A stretch of 64,000 bases of DNA from Pseudoxanthomonas suwonensis 11-1 (lineage in GTDB: Bacteria > Pseudomonadota > Gammaproteobacteria > Xanthomonadales > Xanthomonadaceae). The notes below the pieces were generated by a model. That model worked only from the letters and a program-made list of their open reading frames with translations, ran no database searches and had not been told where the DNA came from. This document shows positions 27,868 to 36,789 of this stretch, piece after piece. Both the position numbers and the translations under genes were made by a program. Where the stretch lies: positions 3,348,001-3,412,000 of the forward strand of contig NC_014924.1 of NCBI RefSeq assembly GCF_000185965.1. Direction: 5' to 3'. Each line of letters begins with the position of its first letter. Within the stretch, counting starts at the first letter, position 1.

Positions 27868-28761
27868 ATGGCACGCATCCCGCTGGACCAGGTGGAGGCC
27901 TTCGTCACCGCCGCACGGCTGGGAAACCTGACCCGCGCCGCGGCGCAGATGCACCTCACCGTCAGCGCGCTGAGCCACCGCATGCGCCAGCTGGAGGAGG
28001 GGATGGGCCAGCGCCTGCTCGCACGTGGCCCGCGCGGGGTGGAGCTGACGGTGGAAGGGCGGCGCCTGTACGACGCGGTGGCCACGCCGCTGGACGACAT
28101 CGCCCAGGCCTTGCGTCGCGCCAGCACCTGCGGCCAGCGCAGCATGACCATCAGCCTGATCCCGTCCATGGCCACCGCCTGGCTGGTGCCGCGGCTGCCG
28201 TCGTTCCTGTCGGCGCATCCGGACCTGGCGGTGAGCCTGCAGTCGAGCACCCATGTGGTCGACTTCGAGCGCGAGCCGGTGGACCTGGCCATCCGCCTGG
28301 GTGCCGGCAGCTGGCCGGGCGTGCACACGGAGCTGCTGTTCGACGAATGGCTGGCGCCGGTCGCCAGCCCCGCGCTGCTCCGGCGCAATGCGCGGATCCC
28401 GGCCACGCAGCGGCTCGCCCGCCTGCCCCTGCTTGGCGACCCGTCCGACCGCTGGGATGACTGGTTCGCCGCCACCGGTGGCGAACCGCCGCGCCGGTAC
28501 GCCGCGCACTTCGACGACACCGAGACCCTGCACCAGGCCGCGGCCGAGGGGCTGGGCGTGGCCCTGGCGCGCCTGACCCTGGCCGAGCCGCTGCTGCGTG
28601 CCGGCCGCCTGGCCACGCTGGGACGCAGGCGCATGCCGGCCGGTTTCGGCCATTACCTGGTGTACCCCGGGCGCAGCCGGTCGCATCCATCCTTCGCCAC
28701 CGTGCGGGCCTGGCTGCTGGAGCAGGCGGCGGCCCGGCCACGCCCCGGACGGCCCGGCTAA
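27868..28761 (+). CDS. LysR-family transcriptional regulator (GcvA-like)
   Basis: A 297-residue regulator with an N-terminal helix-turn-helix (IPLDQVEAFVTAARLGNLTR then AAAQMHLTVSALSHRMRQLE, residues ~3-45) and a LysR substrate-binding domain (MTISLIPSMATAWLVPRLPSFLSAHPDL, VDFEREPVDLAIRLGAGSWPG, FAATGGEPPRRY..., the VDLAIRLG motif being typical of GcvA/AmpR-like members). Strong AGGAGG in front of ATG 27868. The two CTTGA-N7-TCAAG dyads flank its promoter region. It stands between icd and aceK on the same strand (8-bp gap to aceK), so it may be co-transcribed with aceK. Confidence 0.92.
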   Translation: MARIPLDQVEAFVTAARLGNLTRAAAQMHLTVSALSHRMRQLEEGMGQRLLARGPRGVELTVEGRRLYDAVATPLDDIAQALRRASTCGQRSMTISLIPSMATAWLVPRLPSFLSAHPDLAVSLQSSTHVVDFEREPVDLAIRLGAGSWPGVHTELLFDEWLAPVASPALLRRNARIPATQRLARLPLLGDPSDRWDDWFAATGGEPPRRYAAHFDDTETLHQAAAEGLGVALARLTLAEPLLRAGRLATLGRRRMPAGFGHYLVYPGRSRSHPSFATVRAWLLEQAAARPRPGRPG

Positions 28762-28770
28762 CATCGGGCC

Positions 28771-30480
28771 ATGATCCAGCCCGAAGCCATCTCCAAGGTC
28801 GTACGCGACGCGTTCGACGACTATCACGCCCGTTTCGCCGCCATCAGCCGGCGCGCGAAGAAACGCTTCGAGCAGCGCGACTGGACCGGCGCCCGCGCCG
28901 ACGCGGCCGAACGCCTGGACCTGTACGACCTGTGCATCGACGAATGCCGGCGGCGGCTGGTGGCCCTGATGGGCCTGCACGCCCACGACCGCGCCCTGTG
29001 GCGGCAGGTGCGCGATGCCTTCGCCGCCTCGATCGACGGCGCGATCGACACCGAGCTGTACAAGACCTTCTTCAACACCTTGGCGCGGCGCTTCTTCCGC
29101 ACCCGCGGCCTGGACGCGGACATCGAGTTCGTGGCGCTGGACATCGAGCCCACCGATGCCATCACCCGGCCGGTGGCGCGGCACAGCTACGCGGTCTCGC
29201 CCATCCGCCCGGTGGACGCCTTCGTGCGCATGCTTGGCGATTACCGCTTCGACGTGCCCTACGCCCACCTGGCGCGCTGCGCCGCGGCCATCGCCGTGCG
29301 CCTGCAGGACGACCTGGCCCACTGGGGCGAGCATCCGGTGCGCGCGATCGAGCTGCTGGACACGGTGTTCTACCGCGAGCGCCGCGCCTACCTGGTCGGC
29401 CGCGTGTTCGGCGAGCACCGCTTCTCGCCCTGCGTGGTGGCCCTGGTCAACGGCGACAACGGCATCCGTGCCGAGGCGGTGCTGACCCGGCGCGGCGACG
29501 TGGCCCAGCTGTTCGGCGTGTCGCGCAGCTATTTCCAGGCCGACCTGCCGACGGTCGGCGACGCGGTGGTGTTCCTGCGCACCCTGCTGCCGCACAAGCC
29601 GGTGGACGAGCTGTACACGGTGCTGGGCCGCGCCAAGCAGGGCAAGACCGAGCGCTACCGCAGCTTCTTCCGCCATTTCCACGCCAATCCGGCCGAGCGC
29701 CTGGTGCCGGCGGAGGGCACGCCCGGCATGGTCATGGCGGTGTTCACCCTGCCCGGCCAGCCGCTGGTGTTCAAGGTGATCCGCGACCGCTTCGCCTGGC
29801 CGAAGAAGACCACGCCGGAGGAGGTGCAGGCGCAGTACGAACGCGTGTTCCGCCTGGACCGGGTGGGCCGCCTGCTCGACGCGCAGCCGTTCCGGTACCT
29901 GCGCTTCCCGGCCGGACGCTTCGATCCGGCGCTGCTGGCGGAGCTGCGCGAGAGCTGCGCCGCCAGCGTGGTCGAGGAAGGCGACGACGTGGTGCTCAAG
30001 CTCTGCTACGTGCAGCGCCGGCTGCGTCCGCTGGATCTCTACGTGCGCGAGCAGGGCGCCGAGGCGCGGCGCGAGGCGGTATTGGACTACGGCCAGGCCA
30101 TTGTCGACCTGGCCCGCAACGACATCTTCCCCGGCGACATGCTGCTGAAGAACTTCGGCGTCTCGCGCCATCGGCGGGTGGTGTTCTACGACTACGACGA
30201 GATCCGCTCGGTGTCCGAGCTGGAGTTCCGCGAATGGCCGCAGGCCACGACCTACGAGGAGCAGGTCGCCGCCGAGCCCTGGTTCCACGTCGGCCCGCAG
30301 GACGTGTTTCCGGAACGCTTCGGCCAGTTCATGGGCCTGCCCGCGCCGCTGCTGGCCGCGCTGAAAGCCACCCACCCCGGCCTGTTCCAGCCGCAGTGGT
30401 GGCGCGGCCTGCAGGCGCAGCTGCGCGAGGGGCAGTTGCCGGATACGCCGCCGTACCCCGACGCGTTACGCCTGGCGTAA
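28771..30480 (+). CDS. aceK: Isocitrate dehydrogenase kinase/phosphatase AceK
   Basis: A 569-residue AceK. Family landmarks: [30 protein letters not shown] at the N-terminus, [40 protein letters not shown], then the kinase half: [25 protein letters not shown] (Lys of the ATP site), [33 protein letters not shown] (catalytic and metal residues) and [20 protein letters not shown]. AceK phosphorylates dimeric IDH to divert isocitrate to the glyoxylate shunt. Here the nearby IDH is monomeric, and no aceA/aceB is adjacent. The gene starts 8 bp after the lysR stop. Confidence 0.97.
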   Translation: MIQPEAISKVVRDAFDDYHARFAAISRRAKKRFEQRDWTGARADAAERLDLYDLCIDECRRRLVALMGLHAHDRALWRQVRDAFAASIDGAIDTELYKTFFNTLARRFFRTRGLDADIEFVALDIEPTDAITRPVARHSYAVSPIRPVDAFVRMLGDYRFDVPYAHLARCAAAIAVRLQDDLAHWGEHPVRAIELLDTVFYRERRAYLVGRVFGEHRFSPCVVALVNGDNGIRAEAVLTRRGDVAQLFGVSRSYFQADLPTVGDAVVFLRTLLPHKPVDELYTVLGRAKQGKTERYRSFFRHFHANPAERLVPAEGTPGMVMAVFTLPGQPLVFKVIRDRFAWPKKTTPEEVQAQYERVFRLDRVGRLLDAQPFRYLRFPAGRFDPALLAELRESCAASVVEEGDDVVLKLCYVQRRLRPLDLYVREQGAEARREAVLDYGQAIVDLARNDIFPGDMLLKNFGVSRHRRVVFYDYDEIRSVSELEFREWPQATTYEEQVAAEPWFHVGPQDVFPERFGQFMGLPAPLLAALKATHPGLFQPQWWRGLQAQLREGQLPDTPPYPDALRLA

Positions 30481-30500
30481 CGAATCAGGGTACGGCGCGG

Positions 30501-30607
30501 GATTCGTGATTCGGGATTGGGGATTCGTAAGAGCTCCTCCGGCATGCGGTGCGGTGACCGGTGGGCCGCGTTTGCTCTTTCGAATCACTAATCACGAATC
30601 ACCAATC
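30501..30607. repeat. Large inverted repeat built of GATTCGT-type heptamers
   Basis: The left arm 30501-30534 consists of four heptamers (GATTCGT, GATTCGG, GATTGGG, GATTCGT) plus AAGAGC. The right arm 30574-30607, read as reverse complement, is GATTGGT, GATTCGT, GATTAGT, GATTCGA plus AAGAGC. The arms match at 29 of 34 positions and are separated by 39 bp, so the element can form a long hairpin. It fills the 174-bp gap between aceK and the next gene. A single arm of the same kind, with a 14-bp unit repeated twice, lies at 32696-32730. Confidence 0.9.
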
Positions 30608-30620
30608 ACGGCCCCAATGC

Positions 30621-30626
30621 TAGTCT
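30621..30626 (+). promoter_or_regulatory. Candidate extended -10 (TGCTAGTCT)
   Basis: TGC-TAGTCT has the TGnTAnnnT form of an extended -10, 29 bp before the ATG of the secreted methyltransferase-like gene at 30655. No good -35. Confidence 0.35.
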
Positions 30627-30654
30627 CGGCCGCACTACCAGCAGGAGCCCGTGC

Positions 30655-31509
30655 ATGATCCGCATGTCCCGTTCCGCCGCCTGTGCCGTGGCCATCGCCC
30701 TGGCCCTGGGCGTTCCCGCCGCGCAGGCCACCAAGCCTGCCGATGCCGCCACCCTGCCCGCGCCGGACGCGGCGTTGCAGGCGGCGATCAATGGCAGCTG
30801 GCGCGCCGAGGGCAATGTCGCCCGCGATCCCTGGCGCCATCCCGGCCAGACCCTGGCCTTCTTCGGCATCCGCCCGGACATGACCGTGGTCGAGATCACC
30901 CCGGGCGGCGGCTGGTACAGCGAGATCCTGGCGCCCTACCTGGCGGCGAAGGGGCGGTACGTGGCCGCGGTGGTCGACCCGCAGGCGGTTGCCGAGGGAC
31001 GCGGCCGCGAATACCAGCAGCGCGCGCGGGACAACCTGGAGAAGAAGTTTGCCGGGGCGCCCGGGCAGTACGGCAAGGCCGAGGTGGTCGCCTACGATCC
31101 CGAAGCGCCGGTCTTCGGTCCGGCCGGTTCAGCCGACCTGGTGCTGACTTTCCGCAACGTGCACAACTGGCGCGGTGCCGGCCAGGCCGAGGGTTACTTC
31201 AAGGGCTTCTTCGACGTGCTCAAGCCCGGTGGCGTGCTGGGCGTCGTCGAGCACCGCGCCGCCGCCGACGTGCCGGCCGACGACAAGAGCGGTTACGTGG
31301 GCCAGGCCCAGGTGATCGCCATGGCCGAGGCCGCCGGCTTCGTGCTCGACGGCAGCAGCGAGGTCAACGCCAATCCGCGCGACACCAAGGACCACCCGAA
31401 CGGGGTGTGGATGCTGGCGCCGACCAACAACCATCCCGAAGCCGAGGCGGAAAAGTACAAGGCCATCGGCGAAAGCGACCGCATGACCCTGCGCTTCGTG
31501 AAGAAGTGA
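30655..31509 (+). CDS. Secreted SAM-methyltransferase-like protein (COG4798 type)
   Basis: A 284-residue protein. A signal peptide (AACAVAIALALGVPAAQA, residues ~7-24) precedes a methyltransferase-like domain: WRHPGQTLAFFGIRPDMTVVEITPGGGWYSEIL (glycine-rich SAM loop), YVAAVVDPQ, ADLVLTFRNVHNW, FFDVLKPGGVLGVVEHRA, and a C-terminal RFVKK. This is the family of predicted periplasmic class I methyltransferases, whose substrate is unknown; a periplasmic SAM enzyme is odd because SAM is cytosolic. Start at ATG 30655; ATG 30664 is also possible. GCAGGAGC precedes 30655. Confidence 0.85.
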   Translation: MIRMSRSAACAVAIALALGVPAAQATKPADAATLPAPDAALQAAINGSWRAEGNVARDPWRHPGQTLAFFGIRPDMTVVEITPGGGWYSEILAPYLAAKGRYVAAVVDPQAVAEGRGREYQQRARDNLEKKFAGAPGQYGKAEVVAYDPEAPVFGPAGSADLVLTFRNVHNWRGAGQAEGYFKGFFDVLKPGGVLGVVEHRAAADVPADDKSGYVGQAQVIAMAEAAGFVLDGSSEVNANPRDTKDHPNGVWMLAPTNNHPEAEAEKYKAIGESDRMTLRFVKK

Positions 31510-31585
31510 GGCCGCCGCGGGCGTGGCGCCGCGACGCGGCCCGCGCCCACGGTACGCCGATCCGATCCCTGTCCGGGGCATTGCC

Positions 31586-31972
31586 ATGCATCGCCGCGGT
31601 TTCCTGACCCTGCTGGCGGCCGGCCTGGCCGCCACGCCGCTGTTGCCGGCGCTGGGCGCCGGTGGAGACACATCCATGCACGGACTTGTCGGAAAGCTGC
31701 GGGCACAGCCCGGGCAGCGCGCGGCGCTGGCCGCGATCCTGCTGGAATCCACCACCGCCATGCCCGGCTGCCTGGCCTACGTGGTGGCCGAGGACGTCGA
31801 GGACGAGGATGCGCTGTGGATCACCGAGGTCTGGGACAATGCGCAGAGCCACCAGGCCTCGCTGCAGCTGCCCGCCGTGCGCGACGCGATCACCCGCGCG
31901 CGGCCGCTGATCGCCGGCTTCGATTCGCATGTTTCCACCCGGCCGCTCGGTGGCGTCGGCCTTTCAGACTGA
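31586..31972 (+). CDS. Putative quinol/antibiotic-biosynthesis monooxygenase with Tat-like signal
   Basis: A 128-residue protein. The N-terminus MHRRGFLTLLAAGLAATPLLPALGAG has a twin-arginine-type signal (RRGFL plus hydrophobic stretch). Residues ~31-115 fit the ABM dimeric alpha/beta-barrel: HGLVGKLRAQPGQRAALAAILLE, MPGCLAYVVAEDVED, DALWITEVWDNAQSHQASLQLPAVRDAI. The ABM family includes quinol monooxygenases and small heme/quinone-modifying proteins. A longer start at 31523 is possible but lacks sense as a signal peptide. Confidence 0.8.
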   Translation: MHRRGFLTLLAAGLAATPLLPALGAGGDTSMHGLVGKLRAQPGQRAALAAILLESTTAMPGCLAYVVAEDVEDEDALWITEVWDNAQSHQASLQLPAVRDAITRARPLIAGFDSHVSTRPLGGVGLSD

Positions 31973-31991
31973 TGCCCCGCGCAACACCCCG

Positions 31992-32549
31992 ATGCTGATC
32001 GCGTTCAACAAGCCCTACGGGGTGCTGTGCCAGTTCACCGACCGCAGCCAGCCGCCGCGCCCGACCCTGGCCGGCTTCGGCCTGCCGAAGGACGTGTACG
32101 CCGCCGGGCGCCTGGATCACGACAGCGAGGGCCTGCTGCTGCTCACCGACGACGGCGGCCTGGCCCATCGCCTGACCGATCCGCTGCACAAGCAGCCCAA
32201 GACCTACTGGGTGCAGGTGGAAGGCGATCCGCGCGAGGAACAGCTGCAGGCGCTACGCGATGGCGTAGTGCTCAACGACGGCCCGACCCGCCCGGCGAAG
32301 GTGCGACGGCTCGATCCCGTGCCCGCCCTGTGGCCGCGCGACCCGCCGGTGCGCTTCCGCAAGACCGTGCCGGACAGCTGGCTGGAGGTGGTGATCATCG
32401 AAGGCCGCAACCGCCAGGTCCGGCGCATGACCGCCGCCGCCGGCCTGCCCACGCTGCGCCTGGTACGCGTGGCCATGGGCCCGCACCGCCTGCACGACCG
32501 CGACGGCACGCCTCTGGCACCGGGGGAGTGGAGGGAAGTGGGCCGTTGA
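31992..32549 (+). CDS. rluE: 23S rRNA pseudouridine synthase RluE
   Basis: A 185-residue RsuA-family pseudouridine synthase without the S4 domain, as in RluE, which makes pseudouridine 2457 in 23S rRNA. Motifs: LIAFNKPYGVLCQFTD, AAGRLDHDSEGLLLLTDDGGLAHRLTDP (catalytic Asp in RLDHDSEG), KTYWVQVEG, and the C-terminal EGRNRQVRRMTAAAGLPTLRLVRVAMG. The ATG at 31992 is 19 bp after the preceding stop; it probably forms a two-gene unit with the monooxygenase-like gene. Confidence 0.92.
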   Translation: MLIAFNKPYGVLCQFTDRSQPPRPTLAGFGLPKDVYAAGRLDHDSEGLLLLTDDGGLAHRLTDPLHKQPKTYWVQVEGDPREEQLQALRDGVVLNDGPTRPAKVRRLDPVPALWPRDPPVRFRKTVPDSWLEVVIIEGRNRQVRRMTAAAGLPTLRLVRVAMGPHRLHDRDGTPLAPGEWREVGR

Positions 32550-32633
32550 GCCGCCGGATGGCGGCGCGGCGAACTTGGCAGCCGCCCTCCTTCGGCGGGA
32601 GGCCTGGAAAGAGGGCAGGACGCCCAGGCGCGC

Positions 32634-32666
32634 GCCCGGATAAGGCCTTCGGCGCGTCCGGGCTAC
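32634..32666 (-). repeat. GTAG-headed REP-like hairpin
   Basis: On the minus strand the sequence starts with GTAG, followed by a GCCCGGA...TCCGGGC stem (7 bp) around 18 nt of GC-rich spacer. REP sequences of gammaproteobacteria (including Stenotrophomonas and Pseudomonas) typically begin with GTAG and form such a stem. Only one copy is seen here, in the 188-bp gap 32550-32737; no RAYT transposase is in the window. Confidence 0.55.
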
Positions 32667-32695
32667 GCGGATCCACAGGGGTCCGGCAGACCCCT

Positions 32696-32730
32696 CACCA
32701 ATCCCGAATCACCAATCCCGAATCACGAGC
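32696..32730. repeat. Tandem heptamer array, related to the inverted repeat at 30501-30607
   Basis: The 14-mer CACCAATCCCGAAT occurs twice in tandem and is followed by CACGAGC. In reverse complement this reads GATTCGGGATTGGTG, the same heptamer family as at 30501-30607. It ends just before the stop of the minus-strand gene at 32738, so it is in that gene's 3' region. No complementary second arm is visible nearby. Confidence 0.85.
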
Positions 32731-32737
32731 CCCCCGA

Positions 32738-33127
32738 TCACTCGGCGCTGGTGATGTTGTGGCTGCGACGGCGCGAGGCACGGGCGCGGGTATTGCCGTT
32801 GTCGCGGACCTGGCGGGCCTCGCCCTCGATCGGGGCATTGGCCTGCTGCTGGCGGCGCTTGCGGTACATCACGTAGGCCAGGACGCCGGCACCGACGACG
32901 GCGGCAGCCGCGGCCACGGCCACCGGATTGCGGCGGACGACGGTGGCGGCGGCGCGGGTGGAGGCACGGGCCGCGCCCAGGGCGGCGCCGGCCTTGATCC
33001 ACTGCTCGGCACCGTGGCCGGCGTGGCGGAGGCCGGAACCGGCCTGGCGGCCGGCGCTGCGCAGGCCGGCGCCGGCCTGCTCGGCCAGTTCCAGCGCGCG
33101 GTCGGTGATGATGGTCAGCTTGCTCAT
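32738..33127 (-). CDS. Membrane-anchored basic protein of unknown function
   Basis: A 129-residue protein. N-terminus MSKLTIITDRALELAEQAGA, then an Ala/Gly/Arg-rich amphipathic segment (residues ~20-65), one transmembrane helix at ~66-88 (NPVAVAAAAAVVGAGVLAYV) and a strongly basic tail (YRKRRQQQ, TRARASRRRSHN). The plan, helix-rich region plus one C-terminal-half membrane anchor, recalls ribosome- or stress-linked YqjD/ElaB-type proteins, but I see no certain homology. AAGGGATC ribosome-binding site before ATG 33127. It is divergent from nothing; the next gene on the strand, hrpB, is convergent in no sense but lies 182 bp upstream. Confidence 0.6.
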   Translation of the reverse strand: MSKLTIITDRALELAEQAGAGLRSAGRQAGSGLRHAGHGAEQWIKAGAALGAARASTRAAATVVRRNPVAVAAAAAVVGAGVLAYVMYRKRRQQQANAPIEGEARQVRDNGNTRARASRRRSHNITSAE

Positions 33128-33309
33128 GGGGGATCCCTTCATCGGTAGGGGGAAGACGCCGCCAGTGTGGGCGAGCACCCGTGCAAGATACGTCAGCAGC
33201 GGGCACCTGGGCTGCCCGGCCCAGGGCGCAGCGACCGGGCATGTTCATGCCGCGGACAGCAGACGGCGGCGAATGGGCGAGCCTTCCCGCGGGCCGGGAA
33301 TACCAGCCC

Positions 33310-35805
33310 TCACGTCCCCCGCGGCTTGGCCCGATGCGTAGCCGTAGCCGACCATGGGTCGTCGGGCCACGGGTGCTTGGGATACCGCCCCTTCATCTCC
33401 TTGCGCACCTCCGGATAGGTGTTGTCCCAGAAACTGCGCAGGTCGCCGGTGACCTGCAGCGGCTTGCCGCCGGGGGAGAGCAGGTGCAGCAGCAGGGGCA
33501 CGCGGCCGTCGGCGATGCGCGGGGTGTCGGCCAGCCCGAACAGCTCCTGCAGCTTCACCGCCAGCACCGGCGGGCGTGGGCTGCCGTCCGGTTCCAGCGA
33601 GTACCCGATCGGCCGGTCCATGCCCGAGGGCACGGTGATGCGCACCGGTGCCAGGCGGTCCACCTGCTGGCGAAGGTTCCAGTCCAGCGGCGACTTCAGC
33701 GCCTCGCCCAGTTCCTGCTCGGACAGCGCGTCCAGGCGGGTCTTGCCGGCGAAGGCCGGGCGCAACCATTCGTCCACGCCGGCCAGCAGGGCCTCGTCGC
33801 TGACATCCGCAAGGTCCAGTCCGGGCATCCAGCTGCGCAGGCAGGTGACACGCGCCTGCCACTGGCGCAGCCCTTCGGTCCACGGCAGCGCCTCCAGGCC
33901 CAGCTCGCGCACGGCATTGGTGAGGGCCTGTGCGGCCTGGGCCGGATCGACCCGCCCGGCCGGGCGGCTGTCCAGCACGATACGGTCGAAGCGCGATTCG
34001 CGGCGGGCGACCAGGGCGCGGCGCTGGGCATCCCAGACCGCGCCTTCCTCCTCGACGAAGCGGTCGGGGAAGTCGGCGCGCAGGCGCGCCTCGTCCACCG
34101 GCGCGGCACGCAACAGCAGGGCATCGCCACGCGGCTCGAAGCGCAGTTCGGTGGCGACCAGCCAGGGCTCGCCGCGCACCGCGCTGTCGCCGAACAGCCG
34201 CGCCATGCGGCCATTCGCCAGCTGGTAGCGCAGCGGATCGGCCGGGTGCCGGGCGGCAATGCGGTCGGGGAAGGCATGGCCCAGCAGGTCGCCCAGCTCG
34301 TGGGCCTCGATCTCCGCCGGCGGCGTGGACTCGCAGCGCAGGCGCCGGCGCCACTGGCGGGCGGCGGCATCGATCGCGGCCAAGGCAGAGCGGCTGGCGT
34401 CGGCCGGCATCCGCCCGCCACGGAAGGCGGCCAGCGCGCGCCAGCGTTCGGCCAGGGCATCGCTGCGGCTGCGCAGCGGGTCGCGGGCCTCGAGCAGGGC
34501 GGCGAGGTCGGCGGCCAGGGTCCGGGCGCGGTCGTCCTTGGCCGCCAGCAGCATCGCCGCCAGCCGCGGATGGGTGCCAAGTTCCAGCATCCTGCGCCCA
34601 ATGGCGGTGATCGCCGCACCATCCAGCGCGCCAAGCCGCTGCAGCAGCTCGCGCGCCGAGGCCAGCGCGCCAGGCGGCGGCGGATCGACGAAGCGCAGGC
34701 CATCGCTGCCCCAGGCCGCCAGCTCCAGGGCCAGGCCGGCCAGCTCGACCTGGGCGATCTCCGGCCGGCGCTGGGCTTCCAGCCGCTGCGACTGCGGCCA
34801 CAGCCGCCAGGCCACGCCAGGGGCGACGCGCCCGGCGCGGCCGGCGCGCTGGTCGGCCGAGGCCTGCGAGATCGGCACCGCGTCCAGCCGCGAGAAGCCG
34901 CTGACCGGATCGAAGCGCGGCTCGCGCGCCAGGCCGGAGTCGATCACCACCCGCACCCCGGGCAGGGTCACCGAGGACTCGGCCACGTTGGTCGCCAGCA
35001 CCACCCGGCGGCGGCCGTCGGGCGCCGGCTGCAGCACCTTCGACTGCTGCTCCACCGGCAGTTCGCCATGCAGGGCCAGGACCTCGACCGCGCCGGGCAG
35101 CGAAACGGCCTCCAGCGCCGCGCCGACCCGCGCGATCTCTCGCTGGCCGGGCAGGAACACCAGCACGTCGCCGGGATGCTGGGCCAGCGCCTGTTCGACC
35201 GCACGCCGCGCCTGCGCTTCCAGCGATTCGTCGCGGCGCGCGGGGAAATGGCTCACCTCGACCGGATGGGAACGGCCCTCGCTGGACAGCCGCGGCGCAT
35301 CGAGGAAGCGCGCCAAGCGCTCGCCATCCAGGGTGGCCGACATCACCACCAGGCGCAGGTCCTCGCGCAGCTGCGCCTGCACGTCCAGGGCCAGGGCCAG
35401 GCCGAGGTCGGCCGACAGGTGGCGCTCGTGGAACTCGTCGAACAGCAGGGCGCCAACGCCTTCCAGCAGCGGGTCATCCTGGATCATCCGGGTGAGGATG
35501 CCTTCGGTGACGACCTCGATCCGGGTGCGCGCCGAGACCCTGCTCTCGAAGCGAATGCGGTAGCCGACGATGCCGCCGACCTCCTCGCCCAGCTGCCGCG
35601 CCATGAACCCCGCGGCACTGCGCGCGGCCACCCGGCGTGGCTCCAGCATCAGGATGCGCCGGCCTTCCAGCCACGGCGCATCGAGCAGGGCCAGCGGCAC
35701 CTGGGTCGTCTTGCCGGCGCCCGGAGGCGCCTCGAGCACCAGGCGCGGATGCGTGGCAAGGCTGTCCCGGATCGCGGGCAGCAGCGGAGTGATCGGGAAA
35801 TCCAT
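33310..35805 (-). CDS. hrpB: ATP-dependent helicase HrpB
   Basis: An 831-residue DEAH-box-type RNA helicase. N-terminus FPITPLLPAIRDSL, Walker A LEAPPGAGKTTQVPLALL (residues ~26-43), DEFHERHLSADLGLAL (motif II with DEFH), VMSATLDGERLARFL (motif III), and SQASADQRAGRAGRVAPGVAWRLW (motif VI). The C-terminal HrpB domain includes VPSGMDRPIGYSLE, PPVLAVKLQELFGLADTPRIADGRVPLLLHLLSPGGKPLQVTGDLRSFWDNTYPEVRKEMKGRYPKHPWPDDP-type ending. Start chosen at ATG 35805 (MDFPITPLL); the open frame extends to 35871. Function in RNA metabolism is not well defined. Confidence 0.96.
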   Translation of the reverse strand: MDFPITPLLPAIRDSLATHPRLVLEAPPGAGKTTQVPLALLDAPWLEGRRILMLEPRRVAARSAAGFMARQLGEEVGGIVGYRIRFESRVSARTRIEVVTEGILTRMIQDDPLLEGVGALLFDEFHERHLSADLGLALALDVQAQLREDLRLVVMSATLDGERLARFLDAPRLSSEGRSHPVEVSHFPARRDESLEAQARRAVEQALAQHPGDVLVFLPGQREIARVGAALEAVSLPGAVEVLALHGELPVEQQSKVLQPAPDGRRRVVLATNVAESSVTLPGVRVVIDSGLAREPRFDPVSGFSRLDAVPISQASADQRAGRAGRVAPGVAWRLWPQSQRLEAQRRPEIAQVELAGLALELAAWGSDGLRFVDPPPPGALASARELLQRLGALDGAAITAIGRRMLELGTHPRLAAMLLAAKDDRARTLAADLAALLEARDPLRSRSDALAERWRALAAFRGGRMPADASRSALAAIDAAARQWRRRLRCESTPPAEIEAHELGDLLGHAFPDRIAARHPADPLRYQLANGRMARLFGDSAVRGEPWLVATELRFEPRGDALLLRAAPVDEARLRADFPDRFVEEEGAVWDAQRRALVARRESRFDRIVLDSRPAGRVDPAQAAQALTNAVRELGLEALPWTEGLRQWQARVTCLRSWMPGLDLADVSDEALLAGVDEWLRPAFAGKTRLDALSEQELGEALKSPLDWNLRQQVDRLAPVRITVPSGMDRPIGYSLEPDGSPRPPVLAVKLQELFGLADTPRIADGRVPLLLHLLSPGGKPLQVTGDLRSFWDNTYPEVRKEMKGRYPKHPWPDDPWSATATHRAKPRGT

Positions 35806-35907
35806 GGGCCGGCTTTCGCAGCCGCGCCATGCGACGCGGCCGTGCTGGGTCTCGTTGGGAACCGGGCGCATTATCCGCGATGCACGGGGCCGGCCGTGGT
35901 GCCCGGC

Positions 35908-35913
35908 TAGAAT
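35908..35913 (+). promoter_or_regulatory. Putative -10 element (TAGAAT) of tatD
   Basis: CGGCTAGAATGCG, 32 bp upstream of the tatD ATG, repeats the GGCTAGAAT string seen at 13189. No clear -35. Confidence 0.4.
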
Positions 35914-35944
35914 GCGCGCTCACTGCGAACCGCAAGACCGTTCC

Positions 35945-36751
35945 ATGCACCTGATCGATATCGGCGCCAACCTCACCCACGAAAGCTTCGAGCGCGACCT
36001 CGACGCGGTCCTGCAGCGCGCGCACGGGGCCGGAGTGGTGCAGATGGTGGTGACCGGCGCCAGCCGCGAGCACAACCCGCAGGCGCTGGAGCTGGCGCGA
36101 CGTCATCCCGGCGTGCTGTACGCCACCGCCGGCGTGCATCCGCACCACGCCAACGAGTACACCGCCGAATGCGATGCCGAGCTGCGCGCGCTGCACGCGC
36201 ACCCGGAGGTGGTGGCGGTCGGCGAGTGCGGGCTGGACTACTTCCGCGATTTCTCGCCGCGGCCGGCGCAGCGCAAGGCGTTCGAACAACAGCTGCAGAT
36301 CGCCGCCGACCTGGCCGTGGCCGGCAATTCCAAGCCGCTGTTCCTGCACCAGCGCGACGCGCATGCCGATTTCATGGCGGTGATGAAGCAGTTCGACGGC
36401 CGCCACGGGCCGGCGGTGGTGCACTGCTTCACCGGCACCCGCGAGGAGATGTTCGACTACCTCGACCAGGACTGGTACATCGGCATCACCGGCTGGCTGT
36501 GCGACGAACGCCGCGGCCAGCACCTGCGCGAGATCGTCAGGAACATCCCCGCCGATCGGCTGATGGTGGAAACCGACGCGCCCTACCTGCTGCCGCGCAC
36601 GCTCAGGCCCATGCCGAAGGACCGCCGCAACGAGCCGTCCTTCCTGCCGCATATCGTCGAGGAACTGGCGCGCGACCGCGGCGAGGATCCGGCCGTCACC
36701 GCCGCCAACAGCACCGCCGCGGCACGCGCGTTCTTCCGCCTGCCGGGCTGA
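35945..36751 (+). CDS. tatD: TatD-family deoxyribonuclease
   Basis: A 268-residue metal-dependent hydrolase. The N-terminus LIDIGANLTHESFERD resembles E. coli TatD (which has DIGVNLT) rather than the HCHL motif of YcfH. Metal ligands are in AGVHPHHANEY, ECGLDYFRDFSP, LHQRDAHADF, VVHCFTGT and VETDAPYLLPR. TatD is a 3'-5' DNA/RNA exonuclease linked to DNA repair and turnover. Length is normal for the family. Single gene with its own promoter. Confidence 0.95.
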   Translation: MHLIDIGANLTHESFERDLDAVLQRAHGAGVVQMVVTGASREHNPQALELARRHPGVLYATAGVHPHHANEYTAECDAELRALHAHPEVVAVGECGLDYFRDFSPRPAQRKAFEQQLQIAADLAVAGNSKPLFLHQRDAHADFMAVMKQFDGRHGPAVVHCFTGTREEMFDYLDQDWYIGITGWLCDERRGQHLREIVRNIPADRLMVETDAPYLLPRTLRPMPKDRRNEPSFLPHIVEELARDRGEDPAVTAANSTAAARAFFRLPG

Positions 36752-36789
36752 GCGCGGCCGCCGGCGGCGGCCGCGCCCCCATCCCCGGG

